Positions 42,673 to 51,625 are shown, numbered from the stretch's first letter. The stretch is DNA of 64,000 bases from Lactobacillus sp. (GCA_022483245.1 JAKVNR010000001.1:496001-560000), one strand, 5' to 3'. Notes: generated by a model not told the origin, from the sequence alone. A program made the numbers and translations.

Positions 42673-43587
42673 ATGAACAAAAACGCCATTAATTTGATTA
42701 GTTTTTTAGTTTTATTAGTCGGCATTATCTGCTTCGGTTTTTGGCAAACTACTAAACAAGCTAACACCAAAAACGCACAAGCAATAGTCATTGGTTCTAA
42801 GAATTTTACGGAAAGCAAGATCGTCATGCAAATCTATGCCGATGCTTTAAGTAAAAATCATTATCAAGTTAGAACTAAGCCTAATATTTCAAGTTCAGTT
42901 GTGTTTCAAGCAGCTAAATCCGGACAAATTGATCTCTATCCGGAATATACAGGCACGATTGCCATGACTTATCTGAGCAAAAATATTGTTGGCAAAAATG
43001 CATCCCAGATCGCGACAATCGCAAGAAAAGGAATAGCCAAAAATAATTTAGTCACCCTAAATTACGCACCTGCTAACGACGCGCAGGGATTAGTCATCAC
43101 AAATAAAGCCGCCAATAAATATCATATTAAAACTATTGCAGATTTACAAAGGAAAGCTAAATACCTACGTTTTATTTCTCAAGGATAATTTGATAAACGG
43201 CAAGATGGTCTGATTGATTTAACCAAAGTTTATGGTCCATTTAAATTTAAGAGCCATAAGTTATACGATCAAAGTCTGCGTTATGAACTTCTTGATAAAA
43301 ATCAGGGTGATGTGACGACCGCTTCTACCACAGAAGGTCAGCTAGCTACTGGTAAATATCGCGTTTTAGTCGACAATAAACGCTTCTGGCCAGCATATAA
43401 TTTAGTCCCAGTAATTAGAAAAAATATAATCGGACGTTATCCTGAAATTCAAAAGATCCTGAATCAAATTGATCAGAAATTAACTACCAAAGAATTAACT
43501 AAACTGAATAAAAAAGTTGATGTTGACGGTCAAAACTATCAAAAAGTCGCTCAGGATTGGCTTAAGCACAATTACGAAAGAAGATAA
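42673..43587 (+). pseudogene. Glycine betaine/choline (OpuCC-type) substrate-binding protein with an in-frame TAA
   Basis: The reading frame starts with a membrane or signal segment (NLISFLVLLVGIICFGF), then IVIGSKNFTESKIVMQIYADAL and DLYPEYTGTIAMTYL, as in OpuCC/OsmF binding proteins. Codon 172 (43186-43188) is TAA. The same frame goes on as FDKRQDGLIDLTKVYGPFKF to the natural end at 43587 (304 residues in all). A GAA-to-TAA change (SQGEFDKR expected) explains it. There is no lipobox Cys, so the protein would be held by its N-terminal helix. The truncation removes the second lobe, so substrate capture should fail while the transporter genes downstream remain intact. Confidence 0.87.
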
Positions 43588-43589
43588 AT

Positions 43590-44222
43590 ATGTTGCAAAG
43601 TATTATTCATTATTTTCAAAATAATGCAAATGAATATTGGTTGGCTGTCAGGCAGCATTTAGTACTTAGCTTTTCGGCGTTGATCATTTCTTTAATAATT
43701 GCCTTGCCACTAGGATATTTGGGATCTAAGAATCAAAAGATTGCTGATATTTGTCAAAGCTTTACTCAAGTTCTACGAATCATTCCTAGTTTAGCTCTCT
43801 TATTCATTTTAATTCCATATGTTGGAACAGGGACATTGCCATCATTGATTGCCTTAGTTATTTTGGCTTTGCCACCACTGGTCGTCAACACCATTTTAGG
43901 TTTTAACGAAGTGCCAACAGATTTAAACGAAGTTGCGCTTTCTTTAGGGATGAATAACTGGCAGCTTTTAACTAAAGTTCAACTGCCACTTTCATTACCT
44001 TATTTGTTGAACGGTATAAAACTAGCATTGATTGAAATTATCGCTAGTGCTACTTTAGCTGCTTATATCGGAGCAGGAGGCTTAGGCGATTTAATCATGA
44101 CTGGCTTAGGTCTATATCGTATTGACTTAATTATGATTGGCGGAATCAGTGTTGCAATTTTGTCATTTGGTTCGATGCTCACCATTGATTGGCTGATTAG
44201 AAAGGCTGCTAGAAATGAATAA
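43590..44222 (+). CDS. Osmoprotectant-type ABC transporter permease (OpuCB-like)
   Basis: The 210-residue permease has five to six membrane helices and the BPD_transp_1 EAA loop NEVALSLGMNNWQLLTKVQLPLSLP. It would form one half of the membrane channel for quaternary amines or related solutes. It begins two nt after the binding-protein gene and overlaps the ATPase start by eight nt. The order binding protein, permease, ATPase, permease is typical of split osmoprotectant systems, although the substrate is inferred. Confidence 0.88.
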   Translation: MLQSIIHYFQNNANEYWLAVRQHLVLSFSALIISLIIALPLGYLGSKNQKIADICQSFTQVLRIIPSLALLFILIPYVGTGTLPSLIALVILALPPLVVNTILGFNEVPTDLNEVALSLGMNNWQLLTKVQLPLSLPYLLNGIKLALIEIIASATLAAYIGAGGLGDLIMTGLGLYRIDLIMIGGISVAILSFGSMLTIDWLIRKAARNE

Positions 44223-44979
44223 AGCAATGATTAAATTTAAAAACGTCAGTAAAAAATTCGGGAAAAACGAAATTATCTCGAATCTGAATTTTGAAGTTAA
44301 AGAGGGCGAGTTTATCACTGTTCTCGGGGCATCGGGTAGTGGTAAAACTACCACTTTAAAAATGATCAACGGCCTTGAAAAGCCAACCGCAGGGGATATA
44401 AATGTTGCCGGATATTCAATTCAAAAAGGTAAATTAATCGAATTCAGACGGCACATCGGTTATGTCGTGCAATCTATTGGACTTTTTCCGCATATGACGA
44501 TTGCTCAAAATATCGCAGTAACTCCTAAGCTATTAGGTTGGGATAAAGAAAAAATTAACCACCGCGTTGATGAATTATTAGATTTAGTCAATTTACCCAG
44601 AGATTTCAAAGATCGCTATCCAGCTCAGCTCTCTGGTGGTCAGCAACAAAGAGTCGGCGTTGCTCGAGCCTTAAGTGCTAATCCGCCATTGCTTTTATTT
44701 GATGAACCATTTTCAGCTTTGGACTCTTTAATTAGACAGGAATTGCAACATCAATTAAAAGATTTGCATCGAAAATTGGACAATAAAACCTTCTATTTTG
44801 TTACGCATGATATCAACGAAGCTCTATATCTTGGTGATCGGGTCATGGTAATGAATCACGGGAAAATTGAGCAATTTGATACACCACAGAATCTAGTCAA
44901 ACATCCCCAAACTGAATATGTTAAACAATTGCTCGATACTGCACAGGAAAATCAGAAATTATGGGAAGCATTAAAATGA
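44215..44979 (+). CDS. Osmoprotectant-type ABC transporter ATPase (OpuCA-like)
   Basis: The 254-residue ATPase has Walker A GASGSGKTT, the Q loop VVQSIGLFPHMT, signature LSGGQQQRVGVARAL, Walker B LLLFDEPFSALD and switch His in YFVTHD. It ends soon after the ATPase core, without the CBS domains of longer OpuCA proteins. The VQSIGLFPHMTI sequence is typical of the betaine/carnitine/choline group. It is coupled to both permease genes by overlaps. Confidence 0.92.
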   Translation: MNKAMIKFKNVSKKFGKNEIISNLNFEVKEGEFITVLGASGSGKTTTLKMINGLEKPTAGDINVAGYSIQKGKLIEFRRHIGYVVQSIGLFPHMTIAQNIAVTPKLLGWDKEKINHRVDELLDLVNLPRDFKDRYPAQLSGGQQQRVGVARALSANPPLLLFDEPFSALDSLIRQELQHQLKDLHRKLDNKTFYFVTHDINEALYLGDRVMVMNHGKIEQFDTPQNLVKHPQTEYVKQLLDTAQENQKLWEALK

Positions 44980-45620
44980 TTAAATATTGGCAAGAAAATA
45001 ATCAAATGATGCTGTCTCTAACTTGGCAGCATTTAGTCCTTGTGATTTCATCGCTGGTCCTTGCCACAATAATTGCAGTAATAATTATTGCCCTGTTTTT
45101 AAGAAAAAAGAATTGGCTTAAAGCCCTGACTTATTTCTTTTCATTGCTATATTCAGTCCCCAGCTTTGCCTTTTTTGCTTTGCTAATACCTTTAACTGGT
45201 TTAGGAACAACAAGTGCAATTATTGTCTTGGTCATTTATTCAGAATATGTTCTATTGCGAAACTTTATCACAGGCATTCAAGAAGTGGATCCTAGTTATC
45301 TCGAAGTAGCCAAAGGGTTAGGGATGAATGAACGGCAGATCTTTTTAAAAGTTCAATTGCCACTAGCCATGTCCGCAATTTTTTCAGGATTACAGATTGC
45401 TCTTTGTTCAACGATGGCAATTGCAACTATTGCTTCAACAATTAGTGCAGGAGGATTGGGAGATTTATTATTTGAAGGTTTACAAACGGGACGAATTGAA
45501 CCCATCTTATGGGGCACGATCTTAACTGCGTGTTTGAGTTTGTACTTTATGCTAATGCTTAAATTACTAGAAAATGTCATTAGTGGATCTTGGCGGAATG
45601 CCTTGAAAGGAGAGAATTAA
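44976..45620 (+). CDS. Osmoprotectant-type ABC transporter permease (OpuCD-like)
   Basis: The 214-residue second permease has the EAA loop YLEVAKGLGMNERQIFLKVQLPLAM and about six membrane helices. I use the ATG at 44976, which overlaps the ATPase stop as ATGA and has GGGAAG upstream. An ATG five codons earlier is less well placed. It completes the transporter. The quinone-reductase gene follows directly, with its ribosome binding site inside the end of this gene. Confidence 0.87.
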   Translation: MIKYWQENNQMMLSLTWQHLVLVISSLVLATIIAVIIIALFLRKKNWLKALTYFFSLLYSVPSFAFFALLIPLTGLGTTSAIIVLVIYSEYVLLRNFITGIQEVDPSYLEVAKGLGMNERQIFLKVQLPLAMSAIFSGLQIALCSTMAIATIASTISAGGLGDLLFEGLQTGRIEPILWGTILTACLSLYFMLMLKLLENVISGSWRNALKGEN

Positions 45621-45622
45621 TT

Positions 45623-46579
45623 ATGAAGGCGATTGTAATTCACCAGGCTGGCGGTCCAGAGCAATTAAAATTGGAAAATGTACCAGTTCCCAAAATAAAA
45701 AAAGATTGGTCATTAGTTAAAATTAAAGGTTTGGGGATTAATCATTCAGAAATTTTCACCAGAAAAGGTTTATCACCAACAGTCAAGTTTCCAAGAATTT
45801 TAGGAATTGAGTGTGTAGGCGTAATTGAAGAAACCACTGATCCTGAGCACTTACCAGTAGGGCAAAAGATAGTTTCGATTATGGGTGAAATGGGTCGAGA
45901 TTTTGATGGTTCATATGCAGAATATGTTTTACTTCCTAATAAACAAATCTATCCAGTAGATACCGATTTGGATTGGACAACATTAGCTGCTTTGCCAGAG
46001 ACTTATTACACCGCCTTTGGTTCATTTCTAAATTTGAAAATAAACGAGCATGATAAGATTTTAGTTCGTGGTGGCACAAGCGGAGTAGGGATTGCTTTTT
46101 TGAAATTAGTCAAAGCAAAGTATCCTAATATTTTTATTGCGGGCACTAGCCGATCTTTAGTAAAAGAAAGAATTATGAAAGATGCTGGTTACGATCAAGT
46201 AATTATTGATCAGGATGGTGAATTACAAACCAAACAAAAATTTAACAAAATTCTTGAACTAATCGGCCCTAAGACAGTTAAAAACAGTTTTAAACACACC
46301 AGTGAAGGTGGAATTGTCTGCTCAACTGGAGAATTAGGAAATCAATGGTATTTGAACAACTTTGATCCAATTATGGATATTGTTCCGAATGCTTATTTGA
46401 CCAGTTTCTATTCAAATAATGTCGATCAAGATCGGTTAAATGAGATGCTTAAATTCGTTAAGAAATATAAAGTTGATGCAAAACCAGAGAAAGTTTTTGA
46501 TTTAGAACATGTTGCTGATGCTCATCGTTATTTGGAAAGTCGGCATAGTTTCGGCAAAGTAGTCGTTGTGGAGGATTAA
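45623..46579 (+). CDS. Zinc-independent alcohol dehydrogenase/quinone oxidoreductase (MDR family)
   Basis: The 318-residue medium-chain reductase begins MKAIVIHQAGGPEQLKL and has GIECVGVIEE and the nucleotide motif RGGTSGVGIAFLKLVKA (GxSGVG type). The catalytic zinc ligands are absent, so it belongs to the NADPH:quinone reductase branch. The open frame extends 11 codons upstream, but AAAGGAGAG marks the ATG at 45623. It is probably cotranscribed with the transporter and with the next NmrA-like gene. Confidence 0.88.
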   Translation: MKAIVIHQAGGPEQLKLENVPVPKIKKDWSLVKIKGLGINHSEIFTRKGLSPTVKFPRILGIECVGVIEETTDPEHLPVGQKIVSIMGEMGRDFDGSYAEYVLLPNKQIYPVDTDLDWTTLAALPETYYTAFGSFLNLKINEHDKILVRGGTSGVGIAFLKLVKAKYPNIFIAGTSRSLVKERIMKDAGYDQVIIDQDGELQTKQKFNKILELIGPKTVKNSFKHTSEGGIVCSTGELGNQWYLNNFDPIMDIVPNAYLTSFYSNNVDQDRLNEMLKFVKKYKVDAKPEKVFDLEHVADAHRYLESRHSFGKVVVVED

Positions 46580-46581
46580 TT

Positions 46582-47442
46582 ATGAAAATCGCTGTTACTG
46601 GAGCTACCGGTCATTTAGGTAATCAAATCATTAATCAATTATTGAAGAAAACAGAAAAAGACAACATCGTTGCCTTAGTTCATACTAAAAAGCATGCACA
46701 AAAGTTAATTGACGAAAATTTAGAAGTTCGCGAAATTGATTTTCAAAATGAAGCTTCATTGCAAAAGGCCTTTGTCGGCATTGATACTTTGATTTATGTA
46801 GCTTCTAAAACATATTCTGTTTTAGATCGAGTAAAAGAATTTGAAAATGTTTTAAGTGCTTTAGAAAAGGATAATGTCAAAAATCTAGTTGCAATGAGTT
46901 TCATTGCCGATCAGGAAACTAATCCTTTTGTAATGTCTCCGTTCTATGGTTATTTACCAAGACGTCTTGCAGGAACAAATCTTAATTATGCAATTGCTAA
47001 AAATGCCCTTTACGCTGATCCGTTGGTCCCATATTTACCTGAATTAATCGAGCGTCACGCCTTAATTTATCCAGTTGGTAACGCAAAAATGTCCTTTATT
47101 TCAATTGAAGATTCTGCCGAAGCGATGGCCGATATGGCTTTAAATGAAGACATTTTGCATAGTCGTAAAATTTATACATTAACACAAGGTCGCTCGTACA
47201 CAATGCCAGAATTAGGGAAAATAATGACTAAAGTAACAGGACATGAAATTGGTTATAAACCAGTTAGCGTCAAAGAATTTGGTGAAATTTATTCCTCTGA
47301 AGGCGATGGAGCAGAGCTTGCATCGATGTACGCTGGCGGTGCAATGGGGATGCTCACCAGTCTTAGTGATGATTTTGCCCATATTACTGGTCATGAACCA
47401 GAAGATATGTACCACTTTTTATTGAAAAATTATCAAAAATAG
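46582..47442 (+). CDS. NmrA/QorB-like NAD(P)H:quinone oxidoreductase
   Basis: The 286-residue atypical SDR has the Rossmann loop MKIAVTGATGHLGNQI and the QorB/YtfG-type body (DTLIYVASKTY, VAMSFIADQETNPF, FISIEDSAEAMADMAL). Such enzymes reduce quinones or sense NADPH. It starts two nt after the preceding gene with GGAGG upstream. Together with the Rrf2 regulator, a redox-responsive unit is plausible. A terminator follows. Confidence 0.87.
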   Translation: MKIAVTGATGHLGNQIINQLLKKTEKDNIVALVHTKKHAQKLIDENLEVREIDFQNEASLQKAFVGIDTLIYVASKTYSVLDRVKEFENVLSALEKDNVKNLVAMSFIADQETNPFVMSPFYGYLPRRLAGTNLNYAIAKNALYADPLVPYLPELIERHALIYPVGNAKMSFISIEDSAEAMADMALNEDILHSRKIYTLTQGRSYTMPELGKIMTKVTGHEIGYKPVSVKEFGEIYSSEGDGAELASMYAGGAMGMLTSLSDDFAHITGHEPEDMYHFLLKNYQK

Positions 47443-47450
47443 CTAACAAA

Positions 47451-47475
47451 AAAGCCTGGCATTAAGCCAGGTTTT
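47451..47475 (+). terminator. Terminator of the Rrf2-divergent operon
   Basis: AAAGCCTGGC (47451-47460) pairs with GCCAGGTTTT (47466-47475). Confidence 0.82.
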
Positions 47476-47484
47476 AATTTACTA

Positions 47485-47568
47485 CTAAAAATTAAACTTA
47501 ATCTTTAGAGCACCGTTTTCAATATATTCACCGAAGCACTTCATTGTTAACACGGCTTGCGCAATTTA
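47485..47568 (-). pseudogene. Short coding remnant downstream of deoR
   Basis: Directly after the deoR stop on the minus strand is an uninterrupted stretch, IAQAVLTMKCFGEYIENGAL followed by six more residues and a TAG. It looks like the C-terminal end of a larger protein, not like random sequence. It has no start of its own and I do not recognise the family. It could be what remains of a gene deleted from the deoR operon. Confidence 0.35.
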
Positions 47569-47570
47569 CC

Positions 47571-48506
47571 TTATTTATTCTCTAGCAAAGCCTTAGCCGT
47601 TTCTGTATCAGTAATTAGCACATTTGGATAACCAGCCGTTAAAGCTGCCTTGATTGGCAAAAATTTTTCTTGCCCGCCGGCAATTAAAATAGAATAGGGA
47701 GCACGTTTTAAATTCGCTAAAGAGACAGCCGCGGTGCGCTGATCAAGTTCTTCATCAGCCAGTGATCCGTCAGCTTTGATAAAGTGTGCATTAACATCGC
47801 CGACTGCTTTTGACTGCAATTCAGCAATTTCTTGCTCATTGAAGTAATCCAAATTGAACATCATCGCTTGCCGGCGCACCGTGCCAACCGTGTACATCAC
47901 AATTTCAGCTTGCGAACTAATCTGTGATAGCCGTGCAATAAAGCCATCTTGCATCACTGCTTTGAGCGTAGCCGCTTTTTGAAAAATAACTGGCACTGGC
48001 CACAGCTGCGTTTGTAATTGATAAGCTTGATTAAACGCAGCTGCAATTTGACCCGCAAAGTTGGTTTGCGCAGAATTAGACACAATGCCTTTTAAAGAAA
48101 CAAACTGCAAGTTTTGCCGATGAGCAGGTTCTAAATGCTGAGCAACCGCTGTCATTGTTTCGCCCCAACTTAACCCAACTACTTGCTGATCGCTAATAAT
48201 CGACTGTAAGTATTGCGCGCCAGCTTGCCCTAAGTTTTCCAGCAAATCTTCTGTTTGACCAGGCTGGCACAGGATAACTTTACGCAAATTAAACTTATCA
48301 GCTAACTGCTCACTTAATGTTTGAGCATCAGCTAAGGGATCATTGATTTTAATCTGAATAATGCCTTCTTTTAAAGCAGTTTTTAGGGCATTAGCCACGG
48401 TTGGCCGCGATAAATGCAATTCGTCAGCAATTTGACTTTGGCTCAAGTGTTGATAATAGTGCAGCTGACTAATTTTAACCAGACGCTGCAATTTTTCATT
48501 ATTCAT
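47571..48506 (-). CDS. deoR: SorC/DeoR-type transcriptional regulator of deoxyribose metabolism
   Basis: The 311-residue protein has an N-terminal helix-turn-helix (LSQSQIADELHLSRPTVANALK) and a C-terminal sugar-phosphate-binding domain of the SorC family (GLSWGETMTAVAQHL, LKGIVSNS, YTVGTV, ILIAGGQEK). Bacillus DeoR has this architecture and responds to deoxyribose-5-phosphate. It diverges from deoC, with a palindrome over the deoC -35. AAAGGAG precedes the start. The ligand is inferred from the neighbour. Confidence 0.87.
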   Translation of the reverse strand: MNNEKLQRLVKISQLHYYQHLSQSQIADELHLSRPTVANALKTALKEGIIQIKINDPLADAQTLSEQLADKFNLRKVILCQPGQTEDLLENLGQAGAQYLQSIISDQQVVGLSWGETMTAVAQHLEPAHRQNLQFVSLKGIVSNSAQTNFAGQIAAAFNQAYQLQTQLWPVPVIFQKAATLKAVMQDGFIARLSQISSQAEIVMYTVGTVRRQAMMFNLDYFNEQEIAELQSKAVGDVNAHFIKADGSLADEELDQRTAAVSLANLKRAPYSILIAGGQEKFLPIKAALTAGYPNVLITDTETAKALLENK

Positions 48507-48563
48507 CTGGTTTGGACTCCTTTAACTTAGTTGTTAAATTTATTATAAGGAATATTTTTCATT

Positions 48564-48606
48564 TGTAAAATATATTTATTTACATTTGCAAAATTCTATG
48601 TATAAT
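48564..48606 (+). promoter_or_regulatory. deoC promoter with overlapping palindrome
   Basis: TGTAAA (48564-48569) and TTTACA (48579-48584) form an inverted repeat. The right arm is also the -35, followed by a 16-bp spacer and -10 TATAAT (48601-48606). Binding there would block deoC transcription, as expected for a DeoR operator. Confidence 0.6.
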
Positions 48607-48655
48607 TAAACTTGTCAAATCAAATAAGTCTTTTTGTTAAAGGAGTTAAGCAAAC

Positions 48656-49312
48656 ATGACTGAATTCAACAAATATATCGACCATACTTTATTAAGTCCA
48701 GATGCAACTGAAGACCAAGTTGATACTGTAATCAAGCAAGCGATCGACAATCACTTCCACACTGTCATGATCAATCCTTACTGGGTTAAGAAGACCCACA
48801 AGGCTTTGGAAGGAACCGATGTTGTAACTGCAACTGTTATTGGTTTCCCTCTGGGCGCAACTACAACTGCCAGCAAGCTGTTTGAAGCTAAAAAGGCTAT
48901 GGAAGACGGCGTTGATGAATTCGACATGGTAATGAACATCGGCGAAATGAAGGCTGGTCACTACGACAAGGTTGAAGCTGACATTCAAGCTTTAGTTGAT
49001 GCAGGTCACGCTGAAAACAAGGTCGTTAAGGTTATTATTGAAACTTGCTTATTAACTGATGATGAAATCACTAAGGCAAGCAAGATCGTAGCCAAGACTG
49101 GTGCAGACTTTGTTAAGACTTCAACTGGTTTCTCAACTGAAGGTGCAACTGTTCATGGTGTTGAATTAATGGCTGCTGCTGTTAAGGGCACTAATACTCA
49201 AGTTAAGGCTTCAGGTGGTATCCACTCAGCTGCTGAAGCACAAGCTATGATCGACGCTGGTGCTACTCGTTTAGGCGTTAGCCACAGTATGGCTGTGATC
49301 GGCAAGGCTTAA
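48656..49312 (+). CDS. deoC: Deoxyribose-phosphate aldolase
   Basis: The 218-residue aldolase cleaves 2-deoxyribose-5-phosphate to glyceraldehyde-3-phosphate and acetaldehyde in deoxynucleoside breakdown. [12 protein letters not shown] opens the barrel. The Schiff-base lysine lies in FVKTSTGFS, and [10 protein letters not shown] and VKASGGIHS carry the other conserved lysines. Codon bias is strong (high expression). AAAGGAG lies before the ATG. No deoB, nucleoside phosphorylase or transporter gene is adjacent. Confidence 0.96.
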   Translation: MTEFNKYIDHTLLSPDATEDQVDTVIKQAIDNHFHTVMINPYWVKKTHKALEGTDVVTATVIGFPLGATTTASKLFEAKKAMEDGVDEFDMVMNIGEMKAGHYDKVEADIQALVDAGHAENKVVKVIIETCLLTDDEITKASKIVAKTGADFVKTSTGFSTEGATVHGVELMAAAVKGTNTQVKASGGIHSAAEAQAMIDAGATRLGVSHSMAVIGKA

Positions 49313-49600
49313 AAATTAAGTTAATTAATTTAAAGATCGAATCATGATGATTCGATCTTTTTTCATGTAATTAAAATTAAATAGACAGACAATTGTCAGC
49401 AAAACATCAATAAAATTGCAATGATTGAACTAATAATTAAACTTACTTGTTAAGTGACTGATTTCTTGCTATGATTGAAAAGAAGCATATCGTTAATATT
49501 AAAACAAGAATTTTATTACTAGGTTTATAGAGCACCCTTACTAGATCTAGATTTTAAATCTACGTACGAATTTAAATTATTTAGAAAGCCGTAATCATCA
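49313..49600. other. Intergenic region with terminator and palindromes before xerS
   Basis: A terminator lies at 49332-49363 (AAAGATCGAATCAT / ATGATTCGATCTTT). The remaining 240 bp has no gene. Just before the recombinase are three palindromes in a row: CTAGATCTAG (49541-49550), TAGATTT-T-AAATCTA (49548-49562) and CGTACG (49563-49568). A recombination site or a regulatory site is possible. I could not recognise a canonical dif sequence. Confidence 0.5.
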
Positions 49601-50698
49601 TTGGAAACACAACAATACCTAGACTTAATCGAACGTGAACTTACTCAGATGCCTGATTACGTTAAACAATATTATCTAGGCACCAATCATTCACTAGCAA
49701 CTTCATATCAATATTTAACAGAAATCAGGCGTTTTTTAACATGGCTGCGCTCAAGCGGGATTTCTGATGCAACTAGCAATGCTGATGTTTCAACCGAAAC
49801 GCTTGAACATCTGCGCCGCAATGACATCATGCTGTATATTGATTACTTGCATCATACTAAAAATCAACAAGGCCGTTTAAATTCACCAACAACGATCAAC
49901 CGATCAATCAATTCCTTGCGATCACTGTTTAAATTCCTCACAATTACTGCCGATAATAATAATGGCGAGCCATATTTTGACCGCAACGTCATGCTGAAGA
50001 TTGATTCGCTCAATTCTTCTAAAACCTTAAATTACCGGGCCCACGTGCTTGAATCGCATATGCTGCCGGGTCAGCTAAAATACGATTTTTTAGACTTTAT
50101 CGAGAAGACCTATCCTCAAAAATGCCGTAAACAGGCACTGCCAGCTTTTAAAATGAATAAAGAACGTGATCTGGCAATTATTGCCTTGATTTTAGGGACC
50201 GGCGTACGTGTGTCAGAATGTGCTGGGGCTGATCTAGAAGATTTAAACTTGAAGAAAGCTACTTTGGATGTAACTCGCAAAGGTGGTCAACGCGATAGCG
50301 TCCCAATTGCACTTTGGACCTTGCCATATGTCGAAAATTATTTAGAAATCAGGGCTAAACGCTACCAAGCTAAAAAAGCTGACCATGCCCTCTTCCTCAC
50401 CCGCTGGCACGACCAAACTCGGCGCATTACTTCTCATGCAATTGAAATGCTCGTCAATAAATATTCTAAAGCTTTCGGTCATCCGTTAACCCCGCATAAA
50501 TTACGCCACACCTTAGCATCAGAATTATACAGCGTGACTAAAGACCAAGTGTTAGTTGCCCAGCAGCTGGGGCAAAAAGGAACTTCTGCGACTGATTTAT
50601 ATACTCACGTTGATCAAAAGCAGCAACGGGCAGCCTTAAATGAAATCAGGCAGCTCGATCAAGCGGCAAGTAAACAGCATGAAGAAAAGGCGGACTAG
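49601..50698 (+). CDS. xerS: Tyrosine recombinase XerS-like
   Basis: The 365-residue tyrosine recombinase has an N-terminal SAM-like core-binding domain and a catalytic domain with GTGVRVSE (first Arg), HKLRHTLAS (His-x-x-Arg) and the nucleophile Tyr in SATDLYTHVD. The length and the start resemble XerS, the single recombinase that resolves chromosome dimers at dif-SL in streptococci and lactococci. It begins at TTG with only a weak site (AGAAAG). The palindromes upstream may be its target. Its stop lies inside a bidirectional terminator. Confidence 0.87.
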   Translation: METQQYLDLIERELTQMPDYVKQYYLGTNHSLATSYQYLTEIRRFLTWLRSSGISDATSNADVSTETLEHLRRNDIMLYIDYLHHTKNQQGRLNSPTTINRSINSLRSLFKFLTITADNNNGEPYFDRNVMLKIDSLNSSKTLNYRAHVLESHMLPGQLKYDFLDFIEKTYPQKCRKQALPAFKMNKERDLAIIALILGTGVRVSECAGADLEDLNLKKATLDVTRKGGQRDSVPIALWTLPYVENYLEIRAKRYQAKKADHALFLTRWHDQTRRITSHAIEMLVNKYSKAFGHPLTPHKLRHTLASELYSVTKDQVLVAQQLGQKGTSATDLYTHVDQKQQRAALNEIRQLDQAASKQHEEKAD

Positions 50699-50719
50699 TT
50701 TTAGACTAGCCCGCCTTTT
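50685..50719. terminator. Bidirectional terminator overlapping the xerS stop
   Basis: AAAAGGCGGACTAG (50685-50698) pairs with CTAGCCCGCCTTTT (50706-50719). The left arm contains the last codons and stop of xerS. Confidence 0.85.
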
Positions 50720-50732
50720 GTGGTTGTAAATA

Positions 50733-51614
50733 TTATTTTAAGAAATCTGGATCTTCAAAGGCTGGATGTGGGTACTTGTAAAAACCTTGCCCTGCTAATT
50801 GACCAGTGTGGCCGGCTTCAATCATGCCAGCCAACTTATCGGCAATTAACTTAGAAGCAGGATTGTCTTTGGCTTTACCTTCGTTAATGGCATGCACAGT
50901 CCGCAAACCAACCATGTCTAAAATCATGAATGGGCCCATTGGTGCACCAGATGAATTCATCCAGTCCTTGTCAATAGTTTGATAGTCAGCAACACCGCTA
51001 GCCCATAAATACAAAGCCGAACTCAACAATGGAATCAGCATCGCATTCATTAAGTAGCCAGGATTTTCTTTATGCAAAACTACTGGCATCATCTTGATTG
51101 CCCGTGCAAAATCTACGACTTCTTGAATGACTGCTGGATCAGTGTCTTTAGTGCCGACAATTTCAGCGGTATTAAATTGCCAAATGTGGTTTGCAAAGTG
51201 CATATGCAAGAAGCGACTTGGGTCTTTAACATATTTCACTAATTGACTTGGCATAAAAGTTGAAGAGTTGCTGGCAATAATGGTTTTATCAGAAATATAT
51301 TGGTTTAAATGCTGATAAAAGTCTTCTTTAACTTCTAGCTTTTCTGGAACAGCTTCAATGATGTAATCAGCTTGGCTAAATGGTTTATCCCATTCATTCG
51401 TAATTAACTTAATGTTAGCCATCGCTGCATCAAATTGCTCATCAGTTAAGTGCAGATCATGTTGGTACAGCGGCTTAAGCGCAGCCAACCGTTTTTTAGC
51501 ACGGTCTGGGTGCGGATTCCAAATATTAACTGGAAAACCGCAAAGAGCAGTTTGAAAAGCAATTTGACTGCCGAGAGTTCCTGCCCCAGCAACGGTTAAA
51601 TTGGTAATTGCCAT
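50733..51614 (-). CDS. 3-hydroxyacyl-CoA dehydrogenase family protein
   Basis: The 293-residue protein has an N-terminal Rossmann domain (VAGAGTLGSQIAFQTALCG) and the C-terminal HCDH domain. The conserved motif is HMHFANHIWQFNTAEIV, where the catalytic His is kept but the usual HFFNP is altered. GLRTVHAI is typical. Since lactobacilli lack beta-oxidation, the true substrate is probably another hydroxy acid (inference). It ends an apparent MarR-degV-dehydrogenase operon, starting 11 nt after the degV stop. Confidence 0.85.
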   Translation of the reverse strand: MAITNLTVAGAGTLGSQIAFQTALCGFPVNIWNPHPDRAKKRLAALKPLYQHDLHLTDEQFDAAMANIKLITNEWDKPFSQADYIIEAVPEKLEVKEDFYQHLNQYISDKTIIASNSSTFMPSQLVKYVKDPSRFLHMHFANHIWQFNTAEIVGTKDTDPAVIQEVVDFARAIKMMPVVLHKENPGYLMNAMLIPLLSSALYLWASGVADYQTIDKDWMNSSGAPMGPFMILDMVGLRTVHAINEGKAKDNPASKLIADKLAGMIEAGHTGQLAGQGFYKYPHPAFEDPDFLK

Positions 51615-51625
51615 AATAAAACCTC

